Of a stretch of DNA of 64,000 bases, positions 33,098 to 45,367 are shown one piece after another. Numbering within the stretch: the stretch's first letter is position 1; each line of letters begins with the position of its first letter. This DNA is from Sphaerimonospora cavernae. Its GTDB lineage: Bacteria > Actinomycetota > Actinomycetes > Streptosporangiales > Streptosporangiaceae. The notes under the pieces were generated by a model, which saw nothing but the letters and a program-made list of their open reading frames with translations, had not been told where the DNA came from and made no database searches. A program made the translations under genes and the position numbers. Location: assembly GCF_042435035.1 (NCBI RefSeq), contig NZ_JBHMQT010000003.1, forward strand, positions 248,001-312,000, read 5' to 3'.

Positions 33098-35104
33098 TCA
33101 GATGAGGTCGAGCGGGTCGACGGCCACGCGCACCACGTCGGCCGCCTTACGCGCGGATCGCGCCCCGCTCGCGCCCTTGAGCGCACGGGCGAGCGCCGAT
33201 CCCCGGTCACGCGGCACCCGGACCATGGCACGCTCCAGCTCGCCATCCACCGGGACGGGGCCGAGGACCTGGGCCCCGTCCGGCAGGGCCGTGCCGGCGA
33301 GCGTCTCCCTTACGGCGGCGGCCGGGCCGGTCAACGTGGCCATTCGCACGGCCGGGGGGAAGCCCAGCTCGGCGCGGTCGGCGAGCTCGCGCTCGGCGAA
33401 GGTGATCGGGTCCCAGCGCACCAGGGCCTGCACCGCGGGGACGGCCGAGTCGGCCAGCACGACGAGCTCTGCCCCCGGCCGGGCCAGCGCCGCGGCGTTC
33501 ATCCAGCGCCGCAGCGTCTCCTCCGCGGCGCGCAGGTCCGGGCGGCCGAGCAGCGCCCACCCGTCGAGCAGCACGGCCGCCGCGTAGCCGCCGTCGGGCA
33601 CCGGCTCCGCGCCGGGGGTGGCCACGACCAGTGCGGGAGCCGCGCGGACCGCGGCGAGCACCCCGTCCCGGCCGGACGTCTTGACCGGGACGGACGGGAA
33701 CGCCCGGCCGAGCTCCTCGGCCGTGCGGCGGACCCCCACGATCAGCGCGCGGATCCGGTCGTCGCCGCATGACGGGCAGCGCCGGCCGCCCGCGATCCGC
33801 CCGCACCAGCGGCAGTACGGCACGGCATGCCCGCCGCGCAGGGCCAGTGGCCCGCGGCAGTCCGGGCAGCGGGCCGGGCTCCGGCAGGTCCGGCAGGAGA
33901 GCGCGGGCAGATATCCCCTCCTGGGCACCTGGACGAGCACCGGCCCGCTCTCCAGCCCGCGCCGCAGCGCCCGCCAGGCGATGGTCGGCAGCCGGGCGGC
34001 CCTGGCCGCCTCGTCATGGGCCAGGTCGGCGTCGTCGCCGGCCGGGCGCGCCCTCGGCGCCCTGGCCCGGATCTCCTCGCGCCGGGGGGCGAGCGACCGT
34101 GCCCAGCCCGTCGCCACCAGCAGGGCCGCCTCCGCCGTACGCGCGTGACCGCCCACCAGCAGGCCCGCGTCCGCCCGGTGGGCGCGCAGCGCCAGCACCT
34201 CACGGGCGTGCGGGTACGGCGCATGCGGATCGGCGTGCAGGTCGTCCCCGTCGTCCCAGATGACGGCCAGGCCCAGGGACGCCACCGGAGCGAAGGCGGC
34301 GGGGCGGTTGCCGACGACGACCGCGACCTCTCCACGCAATGCCCTGAGCCAGCGGCGGTAGCGTTCGGCGGGCCCCAGATCAGCGGTGATCGCGACGTGC
34401 GGGGTGGTTTCCAGCGCCCGGGCCATCATGGCCACGTCCTTGCCGTCGGGCAGCACGATGACCGCGCCGCGACCGCTCGCGAGCGTCGCCCGCACGGCCG
34501 CCGCGATCGCCTGCGGCCAGGAAACGCCAGGCAGGGCCGTCCAGACCGCGCGCGGCGAGCGGCCCTCGGCCAGCGCGGCCAGGAACGACGGCCCGGCGGG
34601 ATAGGCCGCCCATGCGGCCGCGCCCACATCACCGCTCTCCGGGGGAGACACGGGGTTCTGTCCCAGCCGGGCGGGGGCTCTCGCCTCGGCCTCGACCCTC
34701 GCGTGGCGCGGCGGGACCGCCAGCCGCAAGACATCGGACATCGTGCCCGCGTAGCGGTCGGCCACGGCCCGCGCGAGCCCGGCGGTCTCGGCCGTCAGGA
34801 CCGGCTCCGAGGAGATCACCCGCTCCAGGAAGGCGAGACGTCCCCGGTGCTCGCTGCTCGAGACCCGCTCCAGGAGGAAGCCGTCGGTGAGCCGGCCGGC
34901 GAAGCGGACCCGCACCCGGCAGCCCGGCACCGCGACGGTGTCGGCCGTCGCGGGCACCAGGTAGTCGAACGGCCGGTCCAGATGCGGCAGCGGCGTGTCG
35001 ACGACGATCCGGGCGACCGGAAGCTCACCGGCCGCCTGCCGCGTGCCCTTCCGGTCGCTCGCCGCCGGTGCGGGCACGAGCGCCTCCTGCGACGGCACAC
35101 TCAC
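33098..35104 (-). CDS. priA: primosomal protein N' (PriA), helicase motifs degenerate
   Basis: 668 residues. The N-terminal 3'-DNA-binding domain (IVVDTPLPHLDRPFDYLVP...GCRVRVRFAGRLTDGFLL) and the zinc module with eight Cys (SCRTC..CPDC..YCRWC..CPSC) are well preserved. The usual Walker A (GxTGSGKT) and DEAH box are missing: the region reads TALPGVSWPQ and later VIWDDGDDLH. This is the known actinobacterial form annotated as PriA without detectable helicase activity. It probably still acts in replication-fork restart by DNA or partner binding. The start is GTG 35104. Confidence 0.9.
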   Translation of the reverse strand: MSVPSQEALVPAPAASDRKGTRQAAGELPVARIVVDTPLPHLDRPFDYLVPATADTVAVPGCRVRVRFAGRLTDGFLLERVSSSEHRGRLAFLERVISSEPVLTAETAGLARAVADRYAGTMSDVLRLAVPPRHARVEAEARAPARLGQNPVSPPESGDVGAAAWAAYPAGPSFLAALAEGRSPRAVWTALPGVSWPQAIAAAVRATLASGRGAVIVLPDGKDVAMMARALETTPHVAITADLGPAERYRRWLRALRGEVAVVVGNRPAAFAPVASLGLAVIWDDGDDLHADPHAPYPHAREVLALRAHRADAGLLVGGHARTAEAALLVATGWARSLAPRREEIRARAPRARPAGDDADLAHDEAARAARLPTIAWRALRRGLESGPVLVQVPRRGYLPALSCRTCRSPARCPDCRGPLALRGGHAVPYCRWCGRIAGGRRCPSCGDDRIRALIVGVRRTAEELGRAFPSVPVKTSGRDGVLAAVRAAPALVVATPGAEPVPDGGYAAAVLLDGWALLGRPDLRAAEETLRRWMNAAALARPGAELVVLADSAVPAVQALVRWDPITFAERELADRAELGFPPAVRMATLTGPAAAVRETLAGTALPDGAQVLGPVPVDGELERAMVRVPRDRGSALARALKGASGARSARKAADVVRVAVDPLDLI

Positions 35105-35176
35105 GCCCTACGTCCTATCAGACGCGGACGACGTCCGTGCGGCCGGAGCCCCACCCGCGATCGTACGGCAGGGCGG

Positions 35177-36364
35177 TCAGAGCCCGGCTGCCGCGCGCAG
35201 CGCGTCGGCCCGGTCGGTCGACTCCCAGGAGAAGCCGTCCCGGCCGAAGTGGCCGTAGGCGGCGGTCTCCGAGTAGATCGGGCGCAGCAGGTCGAGGTCC
35301 CGGGTGATCGCGGCCGGACGCAGGTCGAAGACCTGGAGGACGGCCTCCTGGATCGCGGAGACCGGGGCCTTCTCGGTGCCGAAGCACTCCACGAAGAGGC
35401 CGACCGGCTGGGCCTTGCCGATCGCGTAGGCGACCTGCACCTCGCAGCGGTCGGCCAATCCGGCCGCCACGACGTTCTTGGCCACCCAGCGCATCGCGTA
35501 CGCGGCGCTGCGGTCCACCTTGGAGGGGTCCTTGCCGGAGAACGCGCCACCGCCGTGCCTGGCCATGCCGCCGTAGGTGTCGATGATGATCTTCCGGCCG
35601 GTGAGGCCCGCATCGCCCATCGGGCCGCCGATCTCGAAGCGGCCGGTCGGGTTCACCAGCAGCCGGTAGCCCTCGGTCTCGATCTCCAGATCGGCCAGCA
35701 CCGGCTCGACCACGTGCTCGCGGATGTCGGGGGTCAGCATCTCCCGCAGGTCGATCTCGGGGGCGTGCTGGGTGGAGACCACGACGGTGTCGAGGCGGAC
35801 CGGGCTGTCCCCGTCGTACTCGATCGTGACCTGGGTCTTGCCGTCCGGCCGCAGGTACGGCACCCGGCCGCTCTTGCGGACCTCGGCCAGCCGCCGTGCC
35901 ATCCGGTGCGCCAGCGTGATCGGCAGCGGCATCAACTCCGGCGTCTCCCGGCACGCGTACCCGAACATCAGGCCCTGGTCGCCGGCGCCCTGACGGTCGA
36001 AGTCGTCGCCGCCCTCGCCCTCGCGGAGCTCGTAGGCGGAGTCGACGCCCTGGGCGATGTCGGGCGACTGGGCGCCGATGGACACCGAAACGCCGCAGGA
36101 GGCGCCGTCGAAGCCCTTGTGGGACGCGTCGTAGCCGATCTCCAGGATCTTGTCGCGGATCAACGCCGGGATGTCGACGTAGGTCTCCGTCGTCACCTCA
36201 CCGGCGACGTGGACCTGGCCGGTGGTGATCAGCGTCTCGACGGCGACCCGGCTCTTCGGGTCGTCCTTGAGCATGGCGTCGAGGATCGCGTCACTGATCT
36301 GGTCGGCGATCTTGTCCGGGTGGCCCTCTGTGACCGACTCGGAGGTGAACAGGCGACGGGACAA
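35177..36364 (-). CDS. metK: S-adenosylmethionine synthase
   Basis: 395 residues if the TTG at 36364 is the start: it gives MSRRLFTSESVTEGHPDKIADQISDAILD, the standard N-terminus, and has GAGGAG exactly 7 nt upstream. ATG 36379, five codons earlier, contains that ribosome site in its own codons and is less likely. Signature motifs GAGDQGLMFGYA and GGGAFSGKDPSKVDRSAAY are intact. It makes SAM from ATP and methionine. Together with metF in this window it serves the methyl cycle. Confidence 0.95.
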   Translation of the reverse strand: MSRRLFTSESVTEGHPDKIADQISDAILDAMLKDDPKSRVAVETLITTGQVHVAGEVTTETYVDIPALIRDKILEIGYDASHKGFDGASCGVSVSIGAQSPDIAQGVDSAYELREGEGGDDFDRQGAGDQGLMFGYACRETPELMPLPITLAHRMARRLAEVRKSGRVPYLRPDGKTQVTIEYDGDSPVRLDTVVVSTQHAPEIDLREMLTPDIREHVVEPVLADLEIETEGYRLLVNPTGRFEIGGPMGDAGLTGRKIIIDTYGGMARHGGGAFSGKDPSKVDRSAAYAMRWVAKNVVAAGLADRCEVQVAYAIGKAQPVGLFVECFGTEKAPVSAIQEAVLQVFDLRPAAITRDLDLLRPIYSETAAYGHFGRDGFSWESTDRADALRAAAGL

Positions 36365-36429
36365 CTCGTGGCTCCTCATGCAGCGGCTGCTGACGTTCAA
36401 GATTTTGTGATGCTCACGCGAGTCTAGCG

Positions 36430-36807
36430 TCACAAGTCGGGCAGGGGGTCGCGGGGAAGGTCGCCCGGGGAGAACGCCTCGGCGTCGGCTGCGGCCACCA
36501 CCGCGGCGTACTCCACATCGACTTCGAACACCATCCCGTCGATCTCGATGCGGGGGCCCGAGCCGAACTCGATCGGCCTCAACTCCATCGGGCCGAGCCG
36601 GGTGCGGCGCGGGTAGGTCGCCCACACACCCGACGGCGAGTCACGGCCGGCCATCGACAACAGGGTGACCGACCGGTCGGTCACGACGACCAGGAAGGTG
36701 GCCGTGGCCGGAGGCGACATCGCGAGGGCCGGGAAGACGTAGCGGATGTCCTCGCCCGGGCCGAGCATCGAGCGGCAGCGTTCTCTGGTCGCGGCGGGCA
36801 CGGGCAT
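36430..36807 (-). CDS. small conserved-looking protein of unknown function
   Basis: 125 residues from ATG 36807, chosen for the GAGGGAG about 9 nt upstream; GTG 36834 would add nine residues. It starts MPVPAATRERCRSMLGPGEDIRYVFPA and contains a beta-rich core (ATFLVVVTDRSVTLLSMAG, then PIEFGSGPRIEIDGMVFEVDVEY) that resembles small bacterial PH-like folds. No catalytic motif, TM or signal. It is between coaBC and metK on the same strand. I do not recognise a named family. Confidence 0.65.
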   Translation of the reverse strand: MPVPAATRERCRSMLGPGEDIRYVFPALAMSPPATATFLVVVTDRSVTLLSMAGRDSPSGVWATYPRRTRLGPMELRPIEFGSGPRIEIDGMVFEVDVEYAAVVAAADAEAFSPGDLPRDPLPDL

Positions 36808-36849
36808 GACGATCGGCTCCCTCGCGGCACGCACCTGTTGTGGCGGCTG

Positions 36850-38112
36850 TCAGGAAAGTCGCTCCGCCACCAAGTCCCAGACTACGTCGGCGAGATCCTC
36901 TTTGGGACCCCGTTGGATCTCCACCGCCCCGCCGTCCGCGCACAGGACCACGGCGGCGTTGTCCGGCGTCCCGAACCCGAGGCCCTCCCCCACCTGGTTG
37001 ACGACCAGCAGATCACAACCCTTGCGCGCCAGCTTGGCCCGGCCGTTCGCGAGGACGTCGTCGGTCTCGGCGGCGAATCCGACGATCACCCGCGGGTACG
37101 GCTCCCGCCCGCCCCGCTCCAGGGCGCCCCGGCGCAGCGCGCCCAGTTCGGCCAGCACGTCCGGGTTCTTCACCAGGTGGATGGGGTCCGGCTCGGCCGA
37201 CGACTTCTTGATCTTGGTATCGCTCCACCGATCGGGTCTGAAGTCGGCGACGGCCGCCGCCATCACGACGGCGTCGGCGCCATCGGACCCGACACGTGCG
37301 TCCCCGTCACCGGCGCCCCCGACGCGGGCGGCGTCGAGCACCGCCTCACGAAGCTCGTGGGCCGACTCGACCCGCACCACCTTGGCTCCGGCGGGGTCGG
37401 GCAGCGCGACGTTGGCCGACACGAGCGTGACCTCCGCGCCGCGGGCGACGGCGGTGCGGGCCAGGGCGTAGCCCTGCAGCCCGGAGGAGCGGTTTCCGAT
37501 GAATCTGACGGGGTCGATCGCCTCACGGGTCCCGCCGGCCGAGATCACGACGTGCCGACCGGCGAGGTCGGGGGCGCGGCCGGCGAGCACTCTGCGGCAG
37601 ATCTCGAAGATCTCGGCGGGGTCGGGCAGCCGTCCGGGCCCGGTGTCGGCGCCGGTGAGCCTGCCGACGGCCGGCTCGATCACGACGGCGCCCCGCTCAC
37701 GCAGCGTCGCGACGTTCGCGCGGGTGGCGGGGTGCTCCCACATCTCCGTGTGCATCGCGGGCGCGAACACGACCGGGCAGCGGGCGGTCAGCAGCGTGTT
37801 GGTGAGAAGGTCGCCGGCGAGGCCGTGAGCGGCCTTGGCGAGCACGTCCGCGGTGGCAGGGGCGACGACCACCAGGTCGGCGCGCTGCCCGATGCGGACA
37901 TGCGGCACCTCGTGCACGGATTCCCACACCTCGGTGGTCACCGGGTTGCCCGACAGCGCCGCCCAGGTCGGCTCCCCGACGAAACGCAGCGCGTCGCGGG
38001 TCGGCACGACCCGCACGTCATGACCGGACTCGGTGAACAGGCGTAGCAGCTCACACGACTTGTAAACGGCGATGCCGGCGCTGACGCCCAGCACCACCGA
38101 CGCGACAGGCAC
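36850..38112 (-). CDS. coaBC: bifunctional phosphopantothenoylcysteine decarboxylase / phosphopantothenate-cysteine ligase
   Basis: 420 residues. CoaC (flavoprotein decarboxylase) part: VVLGVSAGIAVYKSCELLR, VPHVRIGQRADLVVVAPATADVLAKAAHGLAGDLL, PAMHTEMW. CoaB (ligase) part from about residue 190: HVVISAGGTREAIDPVRFIGNRSSG, KNPDVLAELG, VIVGFAAET. The flap reads GRLTGADTGPGRLP, the form seen in actinobacteria. It makes 4'-phosphopantetheine on the way to CoA. GTG start; rpoZ ends 8 nt upstream. Confidence 0.95.
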   Translation of the reverse strand: MPVASVVLGVSAGIAVYKSCELLRLFTESGHDVRVVPTRDALRFVGEPTWAALSGNPVTTEVWESVHEVPHVRIGQRADLVVVAPATADVLAKAAHGLAGDLLTNTLLTARCPVVFAPAMHTEMWEHPATRANVATLRERGAVVIEPAVGRLTGADTGPGRLPDPAEIFEICRRVLAGRAPDLAGRHVVISAGGTREAIDPVRFIGNRSSGLQGYALARTAVARGAEVTLVSANVALPDPAGAKVVRVESAHELREAVLDAARVGGAGDGDARVGSDGADAVVMAAAVADFRPDRWSDTKIKKSSAEPDPIHLVKNPDVLAELGALRRGALERGGREPYPRVIVGFAAETDDVLANGRAKLARKGCDLLVVNQVGEGLGFGTPDNAAVVLCADGGAVEIQRGPKEDLADVVWDLVAERLS

Positions 38113-38120
38113 GGCCCGGC

Positions 38121-38384
38121 TCAGGACTCGATGGGCTCGGCGGTGAGCAGACCCTCGCTGACCTCGCGCAGCGCGATGGACAGCGGCTTCTCCTGAGCGT
38201 GGGTCTCCACGAGCGGCCCGACGTACTCGAGCAGGCCCTCACCGAGCTGCGAGTAGTAGGCGTTGATCTGGCGCGCCCGCTTCGAACCCATGATCACCAG
38301 GCTGTACTTGCTGTCGACGATGTCGAGCAGTGTGTCGATCGGCGGGTTGGTGATGCCTTCGGCGTAGCCGGCGATGCTTGCCAC
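38121..38384 (-). CDS. rpoZ: RNA polymerase omega subunit
   Basis: 87 residues, the actinobacterial RpoZ length, with GITNPPIDTLLDIVDSKYSLVIMGSKRARQINAYYSQLGEGLLEYVGPLVE. It helps assemble and stabilise RNA polymerase by clamping the beta-prime subunit. GTG start. The gmk-rpoZ-coaBC order is standard in the phylum, and gaps of 13 and 8 nt indicate one transcript. Confidence 0.95.
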   Translation of the reverse strand: MASIAGYAEGITNPPIDTLLDIVDSKYSLVIMGSKRARQINAYYSQLGEGLLEYVGPLVETHAQEKPLSIALREVSEGLLTAEPIES

Positions 38385-38397
38385 GTTGTGTATTCCC

Positions 38398-38988
38398 TTA
38401 GCTAGAAGACGAGCTTCCCATCAAGGCTATCAGCCGGTGGCACACGTCCTTGACGGTCGTGTTGACGATGGTGAGGTCGAACTCCTTCTCGGCCGCCATC
38501 TCGGTCAGCCCGACCTCAAGGCGGCGGGCGATCACGTCGGGAGGCTCGGTGCCCCGGCCGCGCAGCCGCCGCTCCAGCTCCGCCCAGCTCGGCGGGGCCA
38601 GGAAGACCAGCAGTGCGTCGGGCATGGCGGCACGCACCTGGCGCGCTCCCTGGAGATCGATCTCCAGCAGCGTCGGCACGCCGGCGGCCAGCCGCTCCAG
38701 CACGGGCGTACGGGGCGTGCCGTACCGGTGGCCGGCGAAGTCGGCCCATTCCAGAAGCTCCCCCGAGGCGATCAGCCGGTCGAACTCCACGTCGTCGGCG
38801 AAGAAGTACTCCACGCCGTGCGTCTCCCCCGGGCGGGGCTTCCGGGTCGTCGCCGAGACCGACAGCCACACCTCGGGGTGTGACCGCCGGAGCTCGGCGA
38901 CGACCGTGGACTTCCCGACACCCGACGGACCGGACAGGACCGTCAGGCGTCGGTCGTGCGGCAAGGAGTCACCGCCGTGTATGAACAT
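38398..38988 (-). CDS. gmk: guanylate kinase
   Basis: 196 residues from ATG 38988, chosen for GGAG 8 nt upstream; in-frame GTG 38997 and TTG 39018 are alternatives. P-loop GPSGVGKST near residue 20, GMP-binding TTRKPRPGETHGVEYFF and FAGHRYGTPRTPVLERL, lid LRGRGTE. It converts GMP to GDP. The Ser-rich end (MGSSSSS) is unusual but short. It follows mihF as in other actinobacteria. Confidence 0.94.
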   Translation of the reverse strand: MFIHGGDSLPHDRRLTVLSGPSGVGKSTVVAELRRSHPEVWLSVSATTRKPRPGETHGVEYFFADDVEFDRLIASGELLEWADFAGHRYGTPRTPVLERLAAGVPTLLEIDLQGARQVRAAMPDALLVFLAPPSWAELERRLRGRGTEPPDVIARRLEVGLTEMAAEKEFDLTIVNTTVKDVCHRLIALMGSSSSS

Positions 38989-39035
38989 GTCGGTCACTCC
39001 GTTACCCCCGTGGATCAAGCCGTACGAAGCCGAGA

Positions 39036-39359
39036 TCAGCTCTCGGCACCGCCGAACTCTCGCTCCAGGGAGGCGCGCTGGTTGGCGCCGAGGCCCCGCA
39101 CGCGGCGGGACTCGGCGATGCCCAGCTTCTCCATGAGCTGCTTGGCGCGGACCTTGCCCACGCCAGGGAGCGACTCCAGCAGAGCCGAGACTTTCATCTT
39201 GCCGATGACGTCATCGGTCTGCCCATCCTTCAGCACCTCGGCCAGGGAAACACCGCCGTGCTTGAGACGGTTCTTGACCTCGGCACGCTCTTTGCGTGCC
39301 TTGGCAGCCTTCTCAAGTGCTGCGGCGCGCTGCTCGGGGGTCAGGGGAGGAAGAGCCAC
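39036..39359 (-). CDS. mihF: actinobacterial integration host factor (mIHF)
   Basis: 107 residues, MALPPLTPEQRAAALEKAAKARKERAEVKNRLKHGG, then the helix-two-turn-helix SALLESLPGVGKVRAKQLMEKLGIAESRRVRGLGANQRASL. This essential nucleoid protein bends DNA and is unrelated to E. coli IHF. GTG start with GAGGTGA 6 nt upstream. A likely own promoter lies in the 134-bp gap after pyrF, which agrees with high expression. Confidence 0.95.
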   Translation of the reverse strand: MALPPLTPEQRAAALEKAAKARKERAEVKNRLKHGGVSLAEVLKDGQTDDVIGKMKVSALLESLPGVGKVRAKQLMEKLGIAESRRVRGLGANQRASLEREFGGAES

Positions 39360-39466
39360 GCCGGGTCACCTCGAATTTCTGTCGATGTACTCGGACGGGA
39401 GGGGAAACTAGCTGGTCTTGGGCCGGTACGGCAACGTGAAAGGCTGTTTCTCCGGCCACAAAATTG

Positions 39467-39496
39467 ATACTACTACTATCCGTAATCGAAAAGTCA
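39467..39496 (-). promoter_or_regulatory. probable mihF promoter
   Basis: On the minus strand TGACTT (39496-39491) and TAGTAT (39472-39467) are separated by 18 bp in an AT-rich stretch with a TAG triplet repeat, about 107 bp before mihF. The -35 overlaps the pyrF stop. Confidence 0.35.
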
Positions 39497-40198
39497 CTCT
39501 TTGTCCGTCATCCGGCGCAACGTTGCGGCGATCGAGGCGGCGGCGGCGCCCGGATCAGGGGCGCCCGTGATCGGCCGCCCGATCACCAGAAGATCGGCCC
39601 CGGCGGTGATCGCATCCTCCGGAGTCGCTACTCTTGCCTGATCCTGAGTGTCGGCGCCGGCGGGCCGCACACCCGGGGTGATGAGCGTGATCCCGGGGCC
39701 GACCTCCGCCCGCACCGCGGCGACCTCGCGCGGCGAGCAGACGAGGGCCTGGGCGCCCGCGCCCACGGCCACAGCGGCCATACGGCGCACCGCGTCGTCG
39801 GGGGGTCCCTGCATGCCGATCTCGCGCAGATCGGCGTCTGACAGCGACGTCAGCAGCGTCACGGCCGCGATCTGGGCGTCCGGGGCCGCCGCGACGGCCG
39901 CCTGGACCATCGCGGGCCCACCGGCGGCGTGGACGGTGAGGATCGCGGGCTTGAGCCGGGCCACCGCGCGGGCGGCCGCCGCCACGGTGTTGGGGATGTC
40001 ATGGAGCTTGAGATCCAGGAAGACGCGCACGCCGCTGGCGCCGCGCACCGACGCGATCACGTCGGGGCCGTAGCGGAGGTACAGCTCCAGCCCCACCTTC
40101 ACCGTGGAGACGTGCGGCGTCACCAGGCCCGCCCAGCGAGCGGCGGTTTCCAGGTCGGGCGCGTCGAGGGCGACGGCGATGGGAGCGGGGGTGGTCAC
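39494..40198 (-). CDS. pyrF: orotidine 5'-phosphate decarboxylase
   Basis: 234 residues, of the longer actinobacterial type. The active-site cluster FLDLKLHDIPNTVAAAARAV carries the Asp-Lys-Asp pattern. VSTVKVGLELYLRYGPD and LITPGVRPAG line the phosphate pocket. It produces UMP, the end of the pathway encoded by this operon. GTG start overlapping the pyrD stop (GTGA). Confidence 0.95.
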   Translation of the reverse strand: MTTPAPIAVALDAPDLETAARWAGLVTPHVSTVKVGLELYLRYGPDVIASVRGASGVRVFLDLKLHDIPNTVAAAARAVARLKPAILTVHAAGGPAMVQAAVAAAPDAQIAAVTLLTSLSDADLREIGMQGPPDDAVRRMAAVAVGAGAQALVCSPREVAAVRAEVGPGITLITPGVRPAGADTQDQARVATPEDAITAGADLLVIGRPITGAPDPGAAAASIAATLRRMTDKE

Positions 40199-41136
40199 AG
40201 AGAACTCTCCTCCAGATCGGTTCTGCCGCGGGGTCCCATCCCCGCGGGGCGGTGGGCCAGGCCGACGGCGTCGGCCAGCCGGTCGAAGCCGCGCTCGGTG
40301 AGGAGCTCCTCCAGCTCTCTCAGGATGCGCGGGCAGGCGTACGGGTCGTGGAACGTCGCGGTGCCCACGGCGACGGCGCAGGCGCCCGCCAGAATGAGCT
40401 CAAGGGCGTCCCTGCCGGTCGTCACGCCGCCCATGCCGATGATCGGCACCCCGGGCAGGGCCGCGTGCGCCTGCCACACGCAGCGCACCGCCAGGGGCCG
40501 TACGGCCGGGCCTGACAGGCCGCCCGCGCCGGCCGCGAGCGTCGGCCGCATGGCGTCCACGTCGATACTCATCCCGGCCGGTGTGTTGATCATGGCGAGG
40601 GCGTCGGCGCCGCCGTCCACGCACGACCGCGCGACCGCCACGATGTCGGCGACGTCGGGGGACAGCTTGGCGATCACCGGCACGTCGTACCTGATCGCGG
40701 CCCGCACCGAGGCCACGACCTCGGCGGCGGCCGAGCCGTCGCGGGCGAACATCCTGCCGCGGTCCTCGACGTTGGGGCACGACAGGTTGACCTCGACGGC
40801 GGTGATCCCGGGCGCGTCGGCGAGCCGCCGCGACAGCGCGGTGAACTCGGCCACCGTGCCGCCGCCGACGGACACGATCGTGCGGGCGCCCCGCTCGGCC
40901 AGCCAGGGCAGCTCACGTTCCAGGAACGCCTCCACGCCGGGCCCCTGCAGGCCCACGGCGTTCAGCAGCCCGGAGGGGGTCTCGGCCATCCGTGGGGTCG
41001 GCCGCCCGGCCCTGGGCGCCATCGTGATCGACCGGGTCACGAACGCGCCCAGCCGGGCGACGTCGAAGAACTGGGCGAGCTCCCGGCCCGTCCCCCCGCA
41101 GCCGGCGGCCGTCAGCACGGGGTTGGGCAGCTCCAC
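40195..41136 (-). CDS. pyrD: dihydroorotate dehydrogenase, class 1B catalytic subunit
   Basis: Residues from MELPNPVLTAAGCGGTGRELAQFF onward are typical PyrD: VEVNLSCPNVEDRG with catalytic region, VPVIAKLSPDVADIV, MINTPAG, PIIGMGGVTTGRDALELILAGA. GTG 41136 is the first standard start codon in frame but has no ribosome site at a usable distance. The family normally has about 11 more residues before it (xADLRxxLxxVELPNPV). These are encoded upstream behind GAGGTGA, where the codon at the expected start is ATA (41169). The true start may therefore be AUA at 41169 (324 residues). With PyrK it forms an NAD-linked enzyme. Confidence 0.9.
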   Translation of the reverse strand: MELPNPVLTAAGCGGTGRELAQFFDVARLGAFVTRSITMAPRAGRPTPRMAETPSGLLNAVGLQGPGVEAFLERELPWLAERGARTIVSVGGGTVAEFTALSRRLADAPGITAVEVNLSCPNVEDRGRMFARDGSAAAEVVASVRAAIRYDVPVIAKLSPDVADIVAVARSCVDGGADALAMINTPAGMSIDVDAMRPTLAAGAGGLSGPAVRPLAVRCVWQAHAALPGVPIIGMGGVTTGRDALELILAGACAVAVGTATFHDPYACPRILRELEELLTERGFDRLADAVGLAHRPAGMGPRGRTDLEESSL

Positions 41137-41166
41137 GTGGGCCAGGTAGCTCCGGAGGTCGGCGCC

Positions 41167-41182
41167 TATGTCAGCTCACCTC
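41167..41182 (-). promoter_or_regulatory. pyrD ribosome site with non-standard ATA start codon
   Basis: GAGGTGA (41182-41176) is followed after 6 nt by ATA (41169-41167), in frame with pyrD and giving the conserved N-terminus (GADLRSYLAHVELPNPV). No ATG, GTG or TTG is available in frame between the upstream stop and GTG 41136. A real AUA start, a recent loss of ATG, or a sequence error are the options. Confidence 0.5.
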
Positions 41183-41190
41183 GCCCGGAC

Positions 41191-42048
41191 TCACACATTG
41201 CGCCCTCCGGGGGCGCCGAGGGCGTCGAACGGGATCGTCCCGACGTCGTCGAAGCGGACCCGCTCGCCGCGGAACACCGGGCCCTCCACGCACGCGCGCA
41301 GCATCCGGGTCACGCCGTCCTCGCCGATCACGGGAACGACGCAGGTCATGCAGACGCCGATGCCGCAGGCCATGTGCTCCTCCACGGCCACCTGGGCGGG
41401 GATGCCGAACTCGACGGCCACCGCGGTCACCCCGCGCAGCATCGCCATCGGGCCGCACGCATAGACCACGTCGGCCCGGGCGTCGGCGATCACGCCGGGC
41501 AGCACGTCGGTGACCTTGCCGCGCATGCCGAGCGAGCCGTCCTCGGTGGTCAGCGTCGTCGTCTCGCCCATCCGGCGGGCCCGCAGCGCCCCGAAGACCC
41601 GCTCGGCGGTGGTGGCGCCGAGCACGAAGTCGACCCGGCAGCCGCGCGTCTGCAGGGCGTCGCCCAGGGCGAACAGCGAGGCCGAGCCGTACTCACCGCC
41701 CACCAGGACGCACGTGCACGGGTCGCGGGGCAGCGGGAAGGGCCGCCCGAGCGGGCCGACGAGGTCGAGCGTGTCGCGCGCCTTGACCTCGGCCAGCCAG
41801 GCGGTTCCCGCGCCGCGCACGGCGAAGACCAGCTCCACCGTGCCACCGTAGTCCGGCTTGACGTCGTGTACGGTCAGGGCCCGCCGGGTGAGCATCGACG
41901 TGTCGCGCCCGCCGGCCGCGACCGTGACGAAGTGGCCGGGCCGGAACCGGTCGGCGATGCCGGGCGCGACGACTGTGAGCGCATGATAGGCGTCCACCCG
42001 GCGCGTGGTCAGCACCGTGCCCGTCATCTGTACCGGACTACCGGCCAC
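41191..42048 (-). CDS. pyrK: dihydroorotate dehydrogenase electron-transfer subunit (FAD, 2Fe-2S)
   Basis: 285 residues: FAD-binding barrel (RRALTVHDV, GTAWLAEVKARDTLDLVGPLGRPF), an NAD-binding segment LVGGEYGSASLFALGDAL, and a C-terminal 2Fe-2S site with Cys in EEHMACGIGVCMTCVVPV and RACVEGPVF. It passes electrons from PyrD to NAD. GTG start with AGGAG 7 nt upstream; it lies 10 nt after carB. Four ligand Cys are present. Confidence 0.93.
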   Translation of the reverse strand: MAGSPVQMTGTVLTTRRVDAYHALTVVAPGIADRFRPGHFVTVAAGGRDTSMLTRRALTVHDVKPDYGGTVELVFAVRGAGTAWLAEVKARDTLDLVGPLGRPFPLPRDPCTCVLVGGEYGSASLFALGDALQTRGCRVDFVLGATTAERVFGALRARRMGETTTLTTEDGSLGMRGKVTDVLPGVIADARADVVYACGPMAMLRGVTAVAVEFGIPAQVAVEEHMACGIGVCMTCVVPVIGEDGVTRMLRACVEGPVFRGERVRFDDVGTIPFDALGAPGGRNV

Positions 42049-42058
42049 TCCCCTGCTC

Positions 42059-45359
<3,301 letters not shown>

Positions 45360-45367
<8 letters not shown>

